Positions 26,511 through 34,477 of a stretch of DNA of 64,000 nucleotides are shown piece by piece. The position numbers and the translations under genes were made by a program. The stretch lies in contig JACKNC010000002.1 in NCBI GenBank assembly GCA_024235095.1, positions 124,001 to 188,000 on the forward strand, given 5' to 3'. Position 1 is the first letter of the stretch, and every line of letters begins with the position of its first letter. The notes beneath the pieces were generated by a model. The model made no database searches. It worked only from the letters and a program-made list of their open reading frames with translations, and was not told where the DNA came from. Source of the stretch: Gammaproteobacteria bacterium (GTDB taxonomy: Bacteria > Pseudomonadota > Gammaproteobacteria > Competibacterales > Competibacteraceae).

Positions 26511-27716
26511 TCAGACATCCCGCGTCCACAGCGAAGCCATCGCTGGACCAGTGCCCACGCATAGCGATGCGCCGCCCGTGGTTTTGCCTTGCCGTTCCAG
26601 TTCGTAGTACAGGCTGACAACGATGCGCAGCCCCGTGGACCCGACCGGATGCCCCAATGCGATGCCAGAACCATTGAAATTGCAATTATCTGGAGTCAAC
26701 GACATACCATGATCTTCTTTCAACATACGCCCAACGCCCAGCCATTGGGCGGCAAACGCTTCGTTAACTTCCCAGTAATCGATGTCTCCGAACTTCATAC
26801 CGGCCTGACTCAGGCATTTGGGAATCGCAGCTGCTGGCCCCAGCCCCATTACCGCCGGATCAACACCAGCATTGCAGATGCCGACTAACTTCATCAGCGG
26901 CTTGATGCCCATAGCCTTGGCCTTGTCCAGTGACATGATGACCACCGCGCTGGCACCATCATTGATACTGGAAGCGTTAGCCGCAGTGACCACGCCATCT
27001 TTCTTGAAGGCGGGTTTCAGTTGAGCCATCTTTTCGAGACTGGCGTCAGGAATGAAGTTCTCATCCGTATCAAAGAAAGTGGAGCCTTTCCTGGACTTTA
27101 ATTCCACCGGCACGATTTCACGCTTGAAGATGCCTTCCTTGGTCGCCGTGGTGCAGCGGGTATGACTGATCAGCGCTAATTCGTCGCATTCCTGCCGAGT
27201 GATGCCGTATTTGACCGCAACATTCTCGGCAGTCATCGCCATATGGCCAGGCACCAGTTCGTCGAACAGGCCATCGTGGATCATGCTGTCCTCGATGTTG
27301 CCCTGCCCCATCCGGTACCCCATGCGGCCTTTGGGCAACAGGTAGGGGGCATTGGTCATGCTTTCCACGCCAACGGCCAAACCGATTTCAGTCTGACCCA
27401 GCATGATGTTATGACAGGCAATTTCCAGGGCGCGCATGCCAGAGGTACAGTTCTGGTTGACGGAAACGGCGCTGCTGCTGTGTGGCAGGCCGACCCGCAT
27501 ACTGACTTGGCGAGCGGGCAGAGAACCCTGCATGCCCATGTATAGCTGCCCCATGCAGATTTCTTCAATCTGGTCGGCGGGAACGCCAGACCGTTCGATC
27601 GCGCCTTTGGCGGCGGTAATGGCCAAGTCGCGGGCCGGTACATCTTTCAGAGAACCCATGAATTTGCCAATAGCGGTCCGGGCGGCGCTGACGATCACGA
27701 CTTCTTTAAGAGCCAT
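26511..27716 (-). CDS. Acetyl-CoA acetyltransferase / thiolase
   Basis: This 401-residue thiolase has the nucleophilic Cys90 in SVNQNCTSGMRALEIA, the NEAFAAQW active-site segment, His356 in GIALGHPVGSTG and the second cysteine Cys386 in SLCVGTGPAMASLW. Biosynthetic thiolases usually end CxGGG, so the CVGTG variant is a branch-specific change. The reaction is acetoacetyl-CoA formation or thiolytic cleavage of 3-ketoacyl-CoA. A role feeding PHA synthesis is plausible because phaC lies 4 kb away, but no acetoacetyl-CoA reductase is present. It starts at an ATG preceded by GAGTAGCT and is divergent from the HPr-domain gene. Confidence 0.92.
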   Translation of the reverse strand: MALKEVVIVSAARTAIGKFMGSLKDVPARDLAITAAKGAIERSGVPADQIEEICMGQLYMGMQGSLPARQVSMRVGLPHSSSAVSVNQNCTSGMRALEIACHNIMLGQTEIGLAVGVESMTNAPYLLPKGRMGYRMGQGNIEDSMIHDGLFDELVPGHMAMTAENVAVKYGITRQECDELALISHTRCTTATKEGIFKREIVPVELKSRKGSTFFDTDENFIPDASLEKMAQLKPAFKKDGVVTAANASSINDGASAVVIMSLDKAKAMGIKPLMKLVGICNAGVDPAVMGLGPAAAIPKCLSQAGMKFGDIDYWEVNEAFAAQWLGVGRMLKEDHGMSLTPDNCNFNGSGIALGHPVGSTGLRIVVSLYYELERQGKTTGGASLCVGTGPAMASLWTRDV

Positions 27717-28066
27717 AGCTACTCCTCAGTTTGCGTAGTAAGCGGGGTTGTATGTGAGTTGGATTCTGGCCAGTGCTGACCAGGTGCCAATGCTTCCTGC
27801 AGGTGCGTCCGCGCGAGAATCTGAATCACGTCGCGTCAGCAGACTTTGGAAAGTAAAGCCTATATTTGGTGGATGTCAATTATTCCTGTTTTGCTGTTTT
27901 CGATTGGCCTTGAGCTTGCACTATAATTTTGGGGTAATTTTATGATGATATAAGAGCAATATATAAAAATCTGTTTAAAAACTCCCGGCGAAATAGACGC
28001 CACCCGTCATCATCAAGCTATAAAATAGCTCTATGAATGAGGTGAAGAAGTCATAGGAACCCTGCT
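27717..28066. other. Divergent intergenic region, AT-rich
   Basis: This 350-base gap separates the divergent thiolase and HPr-domain genes. It is clearly richer in A and T than its surroundings in its second half. A TATAAT at 27922-27927 and a TTGCAC (27916-27921) with TATGAT 19 bases on are promoter-like for the plus strand, but spacing is poor. No small open frame, repeat or riboswitch was recognised. Confidence 0.4.
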
Positions 28067-29641
28067 ATGGTTTTTGTAACGGACATCGACAATGTGACTA
28101 CATCCGAAAGTCCTGTGATCATCGATTATGAAAGCTTCAGCGCCCTGACTGCGCCCCGCGCTCACCAGCTCTTGCGGCTGGCTCGCCTACTTTCAACAGA
28201 GCGTTCGCATACAACTCTGACCCGCCCACTCGTCGCCGACCTGCTGTCTCACGCGATCCAGATCGAGGAATTCCTTGATGCCTACGGAGCGCGCAATAAC
28301 CGTCAATGGTCACGCTTCAGATCATTAACTGCCACGATCAAGCTGTTTGCCGATATCAGCTATAAGCTGCTGCACATTCAGCACTCCCTGCCCTCCTACC
28401 AGTTGCCTGCCATCCAACGCAACTTTACCGAGGTTACCGCGCAGACACTGGCGTTCACCTACGAAATCCTGGTCAGGGCATCCGTCCGCATTCTTACCAA
28501 AGCGGCGCATCTGAACCTGCCCACGCCGACTGATGATCTGAACAAGGAAAATTATCGGGAACCTCTGCCACCAGGCCGCCTGCCCCGTGATCGGGCTATG
28601 CGCCAGGTCAGCAGCACAGCGGAAACCGTGATTCATGTCGCCACCGCCTACCTAAACCTCGCTTCGGAAAGCCAGTTGCTGCACATTGTCGAGTGGGTAA
28701 AGCCCAGCCAGTACCCGAGCTGCTTTCCAGACCCGCTCAGCGAGGACAAGCTGCGCCACCTGCAATTACGATTTCACAGTTTGCAGGCGCTTTACGATAC
28801 CCATATTGCCGAAACAGAGGTTGAATCGCTGGATACCGACTTGCCCGTCCTGCGCGGCTATATCAGCATCGTCTTCCACCTGCTGGAAATCGCCACTCAG
28901 CTCATTCATCACTATGAACGCCACCTTAACGCCAAAACTGGCGACGCCTCCCTGCGCCGCAATCCGGTCGTTTCCACCCGCGCATTGCTTGCCATGCTGA
29001 TGAATTATGCCATCGCCTATGCGGGCCAGTATCTGAGTGATGGACGCTGTCTTTGTCACGCTCTCCTCAAGCGCTATGCAGAAGTCGGTAAAGTCGAGGT
29101 TCCCGTTCCCTCCTATCGCGGTTTTCATGTCCGTCCCGCCACTCTGATCGCAAAGATTGCGCAGCATTATGGCAGCGCGATCACCATGGAACTGGATGAG
29201 CAATGCTACGACGCCAGTTCGCCGATGGACATCTTTCGGGCTAATGAGCGCATCAACGCCCGTAAACGCCGCTGGCTGGCTTTACAAATCGGCAATCTGT
29301 GGCTGCCGACGATCGAACCCAGCGACCATCAAATTCGGGCTACGGTGCTGAATGTAGTGCTCAGGCTCGCTGAACAAGGCAAGATCATCATTTATCAACA
29401 ACCGCTGCAGTTATCGGAAGAATTCACCCGTGAAAGTATTTTTCTGGAAAAGATCACGACTGAAATCGCCCGACTGATGGCAACCGGTCAGATTGACATC
29501 AAGACCGATATGAACATTACTTTTACAGGCGATAAGCGGGTATTAAGCGACCTGGAGCTGTTAGCCAATTGCGGCTATGGCGAGGACAAGTTCGGCAACA
29601 ACGTCACCCTACCCCGGGAACTGGCCTACCTGCGCCGCTAG
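28067..29641 (+). CDS. Large protein with an embedded HPr-like domain
   Basis: This 524-residue soluble protein is mostly alpha-helical in its first 335 residues, with no recognised domain. From about residue 342 a module similar to the PTS phosphocarrier HPr appears: VEVPVPSYRGFHVRPATLIA, where His354 matches the phosphorylated His of the GLHARPA motif. YDASSPMDIFRANERI stands where HPr has its regulatory-serine helix. No PTS enzyme I or EII gene lies nearby. The ATG at 28067 follows AGGAACCC. A hairpin-bearing region and an IS1-family element lie directly downstream. A role as a phospho-relay or regulatory scaffold is inference. Confidence 0.72.
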   Translation: MVFVTDIDNVTTSESPVIIDYESFSALTAPRAHQLLRLARLLSTERSHTTLTRPLVADLLSHAIQIEEFLDAYGARNNRQWSRFRSLTATIKLFADISYKLLHIQHSLPSYQLPAIQRNFTEVTAQTLAFTYEILVRASVRILTKAAHLNLPTPTDDLNKENYREPLPPGRLPRDRAMRQVSSTAETVIHVATAYLNLASESQLLHIVEWVKPSQYPSCFPDPLSEDKLRHLQLRFHSLQALYDTHIAETEVESLDTDLPVLRGYISIVFHLLEIATQLIHHYERHLNAKTGDASLRRNPVVSTRALLAMLMNYAIAYAGQYLSDGRCLCHALLKRYAEVGKVEVPVPSYRGFHVRPATLIAKIAQHYGSAITMELDEQCYDASSPMDIFRANERINARKRRWLALQIGNLWLPTIEPSDHQIRATVLNVVLRLAEQGKIIIYQQPLQLSEEFTRESIFLEKITTEIARLMATGQIDIKTDMNITFTGDKRVLSDLELLANCGYGEDKFGNNVTLPRELAYLRR

Positions 29642-29669
29642 CGCTGAGAAGCGGCATTCGTGAGCAGCG

Positions 29670-30990
29670 GAAATTTCGGTGGTGTCCCTCAGTTTACGTG
29701 ATGAGCTAAGCCAGTGACGACGACAACATGTATCCTCATTGTGATTGTGGTGTTAATCACTGACCGGGGATCTTATGAAGTGGGAAACGCTCTACTGCCC
29801 CAATCGTTCCTGTCACCACTACGGTCGGCCCTTTGGTCAAGGGTTGTTGGTCAAAAATGGTTCCAGTCACGGGAAAAAGCAGGCGTTGTGTCGTTCGTGC
29901 GGGAGGAGAGTGTCCTTGACGTACGGAACTGCGTATTTTGACCTCGAGGCCGACCCCGCCGTTTTCGAACTGGCGATGCGGGCGTTGGCGGAGGGAAATT
30001 CCATCCAGGGTACGGCACGAATCGTCCAGATCGACAAGGATACGGTTTGTGCGTGGTTGACTCGGGCCGCCCAGCAATGTCGTTTGGTGGTTTTGTCCCA
30101 TTGGCGCGAGCTGACGGTGACCGAGTGTCAACTGGATGAATTGTGGAGCTTTGTCCATACCAAGGACCAGAATCTGCCGATGGCGCAGCAATGGTGCGAG
30201 ACGGATGGCGATGCTTGGGTGTGGGTCGCCTTTGCGCCCGAATGGCGCCTGGTGGTAGGGTTTGTCGTGGGCCAGCGCACGCAGGCTCAGGCGAACCTGC
30301 TCCTGGAGCGCGTGGTGTATGTGACCGACGATCACGTCCCCTTCTTTACTAGCGACCAATGGCCGGGCTATCCCAGCGCCTTGCTCCATGCCTATGGGGA
30401 ATGGTATCAGCCCGAGCGCCAAGGGACGCGAGGACGATATCCGGCCCCACGGTGCCGCCCACCGCCGAATTTGCTGTATGCTCAAGTGGTTAAGCGACGT
30501 GAAAAAGGACGGGTGGTCGAGGTGACCCGTAAGAGGGTCTGGGGAAGCGCGGACGAGCTTCAGGCGCGATTGGCCGCATCCGCCACCAGCACGACGATCA
30601 ACACGAGCTTTGTGGAGCGGGATAACCTGGCCTGGCGCGAACACAATCGGCGGTTGGCTCGCAAGACGACCGCGTTTTCCAAGCAACGGTCGTGGATGGA
30701 AAAGCAGGTGTGGCTGTCGTTGGCTTACTACCATTTCTGCTTGCCCCACCTGAGCCTGCGTGAGGAATTGCCCACCCCGGAACCGACCCGAGGCAACGGA
30801 TCGCCCCGTAAATGGCGGCCTGTCACGCCGGCCATGGCGGCGGGGATGACCGATCATATCTGGACCACGGCGGAGTTGCTGGGCTTTCGGGTACCCGCAC
30901 CGTTTCTGAATACCTTGGAAACCATCAAACACTTGTTCCCCGCACTCGACGATGCTCATCACGTAAACTGAGGGACACCACCGAAATTTC
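29670..30990 (+). mobile_element. IS1-family insertion sequence with 8-bp target duplication
   Basis: A perfect 29-bp terminal inverted repeat (left 29678-29706, right 30954-30982, beginning GGTGGTGTCCCTCAGTTTAC) bounds a 1305-bp element. An 8-bp direct repeat GAAATTTC flanks it (29670-29677 and 30983-30990). The duplicated octamer is itself a palindrome, which at first sight makes the inverted repeats look 37 bp long. IS1-type ends begin GG(T)NNTG and make 8-9 bp duplications, as here. One transposase gene fills it. The perfect ends and duplication indicate recent insertion between the HPr-domain gene and its downstream hairpin. Confidence 0.9.
29775..30971 (+). CDS. IS1-family transposase, single-frame long form
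   Basis: This 398-residue transposase starts with a zinc-ribbon (CPNRSC, then CRSCGRRVS) and a helix-turn-helix region (AEGNSIQGTARIVQIDKDTV). A DDE-type core follows: first Asp in TECQLDELWSFV, second in FFTSDQWPGYPS, and the Glu in NTSFVERDNLAWREHNRRLA. Classical IS1 makes its transposase by frameshifting between insA and insB; here both parts are fused in one frame. The stop lies within the right inverted repeat. The first part of the element before 29775 is noncoding. Confidence 0.9.
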   Translation: MKWETLYCPNRSCHHYGRPFGQGLLVKNGSSHGKKQALCRSCGRRVSLTYGTAYFDLEADPAVFELAMRALAEGNSIQGTARIVQIDKDTVCAWLTRAAQQCRLVVLSHWRELTVTECQLDELWSFVHTKDQNLPMAQQWCETDGDAWVWVAFAPEWRLVVGFVVGQRTQAQANLLLERVVYVTDDHVPFFTSDQWPGYPSALLHAYGEWYQPERQGTRGRYPAPRCRPPPNLLYAQVVKRREKGRVVEVTRKRVWGSADELQARLAASATSTTINTSFVERDNLAWREHNRRLARKTTAFSKQRSWMEKQVWLSLAYYHFCLPHLSLREELPTPEPTRGNGSPRKWRPVTPAMAAGMTDHIWTTAELLGFRVPAPFLNTLETIKHLFPALDDAHHVN

Positions 30991-30994
30991 CAGA

Positions 30995-31014
30995 CAGGCG
31001 CATTCTCACGCCTG
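30995..31014 (+). terminator. Hairpin displaced by the IS1-type insertion
   Basis: CAGGCG (30995-31000) and CGCCTG (31009-31014) form a six-base stem with an eight-base loop. It sits four bases beyond the right target duplication, so before the insertion it would have stood roughly 45 bases downstream of the HPr-domain gene. There is no U-tract. Confidence 0.35.
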
Positions 31015-31021
31015 GCATAGT

Positions 31022-31047
31022 AAAATAGTTTTTTGAAGACTATTTTT
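31022..31047 (+). terminator. AT-rich hairpin with T-run
   Basis: AAAATAGT (31022-31029) pairs perfectly with ACTATTTT (31039-31046) and runs into a further T. It is a weak, AT-rich stem upstream of the first phosphofructokinase gene and may end transcription from the IS or act as a leader structure. Confidence 0.35.
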
Positions 31048-31096
31048 CGACCGAATCCGTTCGGTTTTCATTGCACTTATCGAGGCCATTATTCTT

Positions 31097-32326
31097 ATGA
31101 ACAAACCCAGAAAAGTCGCCATCCTTACCGCGGGCGGTCTCGCCCCCTGTCTGAGTTCAGCCGTTGGCGGCCTTATCGAACGCTACACCGAGGTCGACCC
31201 CACCATCGACATCATCTGCTATCGCAGCGGTTACAAGGGACTCCTGCTGGGTGACTCTTACCAAGTCACTCCGGAAATCCGCGAAAAAGCCCGGTTGCTA
31301 CACGGCTTTGGCGGATCGCCCATCGGCAACAGTCGGGTCAAGCTCACCAATGTCAAGGACTGTGTAAAGCGCGGTTTGATCAAGGAAGGCGAGGACCCAC
31401 AGAAAGTCGCTGCCGACCAGCTCATTAAGGACAGCGTCGACGTGCTACACACCATTGGTGGCGACGACACCAATACCGCCGCCGCCGATCTTGCGGCCTT
31501 CTTGGCCAAACACGACTACGGCCTCACCGTTATCGGATTGCCCAAGACCGTCGACAACGACGTCTACCCGATCAAGCAATCGCTGGGCGCCTGGACCGCC
31601 GCTGAACAGGGCGCTCGCTACTTCAAAAACGTCGTCGCGGAGAACAACGCCAACCCACGCATGTTGATCGTTCACGAAGTCATGGGTCGCAACTGCGGCT
31701 GGCTCACCGCCGCCACCGCACTGGAATATCGCAAGATGCTCGATCATGCTGGATGGCTACCCGCTATTGGACTTGATCGCTCAGCCTTCGATATTCACGC
31801 TGTTTTCGTCCCCGAGATGGAAATCGACATCGCCGCCGAGGCCCAACGCCTGCACGCTTTGATGGACAAGGTAGACGACATCAACATCTTTGTGTCGGAA
31901 GGCGCAGGCGTAGAGGCTATCGTAGCTGAACTACAGGCCCAGGGGCAGGAAGTCCCCCGCGACGCGTTCGGGCACATCAAGCTTGACGCCGTCAACCCCG
32001 GCAAATGGTTTGGCGAGCAATTCGCCCATATGATCGGCTCGGAAAAAACCCTAATCCAGAAATCCGGCTATTTCGCGCGCGCTTCCGCGGCTAATAGTGA
32101 GGATCTGCGTCTGATCAAGTCCTGCGTCGATATGGCGGTTGAATGCGCCATGCGTCGCGAACCCGGCGTGATCGGCCATGACGAAGATCGCAACGGCGTC
32201 TTGCGCGCTATCGAGTTCCCGCGCATCAAGGGCGGCAAACCCTTCGATATCGATACGCCATGGTTCACCGAAATGCTGGCCGCCATTGGCCAACCAAAGG
32301 GCAAAAAAGTGGCGGTCAGCCACTAA
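31097..32326 (+). CDS. pfp: PPi-dependent 6-phosphofructokinase (GGDD type)
   Basis: This 409-residue enzyme phosphorylates fructose 6-phosphate. The phosphoryl-donor site reads TIGGDDTNTAA (GGDD at residues 121-124); Asp at the last position is the accepted mark of pyrophosphate rather than ATP use. The catalytic segment is PKTVDND (149-155) and substrate-binding MGRNCGWLTAATAL follows. PPi enzymes are reversible and fit a glycogen-cycling lifestyle. The gene is convergent with a second, different PFK 85 bases away. The start ATG is not preceded by a strong ribosome site. Confidence 0.9.
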   Translation: MNKPRKVAILTAGGLAPCLSSAVGGLIERYTEVDPTIDIICYRSGYKGLLLGDSYQVTPEIREKARLLHGFGGSPIGNSRVKLTNVKDCVKRGLIKEGEDPQKVAADQLIKDSVDVLHTIGGDDTNTAAADLAAFLAKHDYGLTVIGLPKTVDNDVYPIKQSLGAWTAAEQGARYFKNVVAENNANPRMLIVHEVMGRNCGWLTAATALEYRKMLDHAGWLPAIGLDRSAFDIHAVFVPEMEIDIAAEAQRLHALMDKVDDINIFVSEGAGVEAIVAELQAQGQEVPRDAFGHIKLDAVNPGKWFGEQFAHMIGSEKTLIQKSGYFARASAANSEDLRLIKSCVDMAVECAMRREPGVIGHDEDRNGVLRAIEFPRIKGGKPFDIDTPWFTEMLAAIGQPKGKKVAVSH

Positions 32327-32360
32327 GCGCCAAGGCACATTCAGCTTGACTTAATCATAG

Positions 32361-32385
32361 CCACCCTCCCCTGGTGGGAGGGTGG
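32361..32385. terminator. 10-bp perfect palindrome between convergent PFK genes
   Basis: CCACCCTCCC (32361-32370) and GGGAGGGTGG (32376-32385) form a perfect ten-base stem with a CTGGT loop. It lies in the 84-base gap between convergent genes and can serve both as a transcription stop. No T-run follows on either strand. Similar CCTCCC/GGGAGG palindromes occur at 57695-57787 and 61696-61715. Confidence 0.55.
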
Positions 32386-32410
32386 AAGAAGGGTTATCAG
32401 GCTGTTTCAG

Positions 32411-33646
32411 CTATCCGACCCGGGCGACTGGCGCCCATAACCGCTCCAGACAGGGCAGATCGTCGCCCAGCAATGGCCGCAGGTAGCTGTGAAAAGCATC
32501 GGTCACCTGATTGCTCTCGGTATTAATATACTCATCCGGCAAATGACGGGTCTTGGCCGCAATGTCCGCCAGACGCGCCAGTTCGTACTTCACCGCATAG
32601 TCGCCCGTGCGCTTGATGACCACTGAGCCGTCCACATTATGCCGACAGGCGTAATGCGCGGCTTTCTCCCCGACCTCACGCGCCTCGCGGGCGTCGACGC
32701 TGGACACCACGCCGGGGAAAGAGCGTTGCAAATAGCCGAAGGTATCCGCACGCACTCGCCGGATGCCCATTCGCTTTTGCACGATATCAGCCAATTCATC
32801 AGCCAACGCCCCGCCGGACAACTGGATATTGCCATGCGCATCGACCTCTGGTTGGCGACCCGCCTTGCGCATTAGATCGGCCGCCAGCGGCACTTCCTGA
32901 CCTCGCTCGTCCCAGGTCGCCCACACGCCTTCCGAAAGCGCCACAAGGCAGCGGCCATGTTGCTTATACACCCGGTCGATATCGTCCAGATAGCGATCGA
33001 TGGAAAACTGCCGCTCCGGCACATAGATTAAGTGCGGACCGTCATCGTCATGTTTACGGGCCAGAGCCGCCGCCGCTGTCAACCAGCCCGCATGACGCCC
33101 CATAATAACTGCGATGTAAACACCGGATAGCGCCCTAATATCAGCATTCACGCCACTAATCGCGCACGCCACAAAACGCGCGGCGGAGGGATAACCGGGA
33201 CAGTGGTCCGTGATCGGTAAATCGTTATCGACCGTTTTGGGGATATGAATGGTTCGCAACTCGTAGCCTTCCTGGCCCGCTTGTTCATTCACAATGCGCA
33301 CCGTGTCAGACGAATCATTGCCGCCGATGTAGAAAAAATAGCGAACATCGTGCTTCTTGAAAACATTGAAAATACGATGGCAATATTCCGCATCCGGCTT
33401 ATCACGGGTAGAGCCAAGCGCTGAGGACGGCGTTTGCGCGACCCGCTCCAGATTATGTGTGGTCGCCTCAGACAAGTTCACGAAGGTTTCATTGATGATG
33501 CCGCGCACTCCGTGCAGCGCGCCCCAGACATCGGTAATCTCGGGAAACTTCCGGGATTCCAGAACGGCCCCGACCAAGCTCTGATTGATCACTGCTGTAG
33601 GACCGCCCCCTTGGGCGATGACCACTCTTCCGCGCAGCCGACTCAT
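32411..33646 (-). CDS. PPi-type 6-phosphofructokinase paralogue (GGND type)
   Basis: This 411-residue phosphofructokinase is only distantly related to its convergent neighbour. The donor-site motif is IGGNDSSDTV (GGND at residues 108-111), followed by IPKTVDNDLPITDHCPGYPS (active-site aspartates 140 and 142) and MGRHAGWLTAAAAL. GGND/GGDD-type sites are associated with pyrophosphate use, so this may be a second PPi enzyme or one with changed specificity. Related enzymes also act on sedoheptulose 7-phosphate; which substrate applies here cannot be told from sequence. Start at ATG 33646. Confidence 0.87.
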   Translation of the reverse strand: MSRLRGRVVIAQGGGPTAVINQSLVGAVLESRKFPEITDVWGALHGVRGIINETFVNLSEATTHNLERVAQTPSSALGSTRDKPDAEYCHRIFNVFKKHDVRYFFYIGGNDSSDTVRIVNEQAGQEGYELRTIHIPKTVDNDLPITDHCPGYPSAARFVACAISGVNADIRALSGVYIAVIMGRHAGWLTAAAALARKHDDDGPHLIYVPERQFSIDRYLDDIDRVYKQHGRCLVALSEGVWATWDERGQEVPLAADLMRKAGRQPEVDAHGNIQLSGGALADELADIVQKRMGIRRVRADTFGYLQRSFPGVVSSVDAREAREVGEKAAHYACRHNVDGSVVIKRTGDYAVKYELARLADIAAKTRHLPDEYINTESNQVTDAFHSYLRPLLGDDLPCLERLWAPVARVG

Positions 33647-33777
33647 TAAAATACACTCCCCAACACTGTGATTGGAATCGCCATTATTATTCAGGAACAG
33701 GTCTTTAAGCTATAGATAAGCCTTTGAGCGTCTGACTAGAACCCCGCAGACGCCCACTATAAAAAATAACTAATTGC

Positions 33778-34254
33778 TCAAGCCTGGACCTTGGCGAACG
33801 CCTCGATCACTTCCGGCGGCGCCTGGATCAGTTCAATCAGCACGCCTTCACCGCTCAGAGGCGTAGCCTCATTGCCCTTGGGATGCAGGAAGCAGACATC
33901 GTAACCCGCTGCGCCCTTACGGATACCGCCTGGGGTAAACCGCATTCCTTTGCTGGTCAGCCATTCCACCGCCGCCGCTAGATTATCGATCCACAAGCCA
34001 ATGTGATTCAGTTGCGGCTCATGCACCTTGGGGGCTTTACCGGGATCAATCGGCTGCATCAGATCGACCTCAACCTTGAACGGGCCGGAACCGATGGCGG
34101 CGATATCCTCATCGACATTTTCCCGCTCGCTGCGGAAATTACCGGTCAGGGTCAAGCCGAGGGTGTCAATCCACAGCCGGCTCAGCTTGCTCTTGTCCAA
34201 ACCGCCGATGGCGATCTGCTGGATGCCCAGCACTTTAAAGGGTCTATCGGACAC
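33778..34254 (-). CDS. mce: VOC-family protein, probable methylmalonyl-CoA epimerase
   Basis: This 158-residue glyoxalase-fold protein has two beta-alpha-beta-beta-beta modules. Likely metal ligands are His/Glu residues in KVLGIQQIAIGGLD, LNHIGLWIDNLAAAVEWL and GVLIELIQAP. The frame is open to 34335, but the GTG at 34254 has AGGAGG five bases before it and gives the normal family length. Methylmalonyl-CoA epimerase is the expected function because mutA and mutB start divergently 220 bases away. The first expected metal residue reads Q rather than H (QQIAI), so another VOC function is possible. Confidence 0.75.
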   Translation of the reverse strand: MSDRPFKVLGIQQIAIGGLDKSKLSRLWIDTLGLTLTGNFRSERENVDEDIAAIGSGPFKVEVDLMQPIDPGKAPKVHEPQLNHIGLWIDNLAAAVEWLTSKGMRFTPGGIRKGAAGYDVCFLHPKGNEATPLSGEGVLIELIQAPPEVIEAFAKVQA

Positions 34255-34477
34255 AAAAACCTCCTGAAATTGATAGTTGGCGTCGTTATCTTCCCTCTCC
34301 CCCTGAGAATAAGACGAAGAGTGAGGGGCGATCACCCTTTGAGTATGTCATTCAACCCGCCGATTGCAACCCAGGGCTGTGCGCGGTCGCCATCATCCAC
34401 GGGCATTCAGGTCATCTTCGGTTATACTCTTGGATTATCGTCCAACCAACGTGTTTCGATCCCACTGGAGGATGTGC

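Noticed and set aside
29757..30962. A 401-codon minus-strand open frame in the IS1-type element
   Set aside because: It mirrors the transposase gene; the plus-strand product has zinc-ribbon and DDE residues, the mirror has none.
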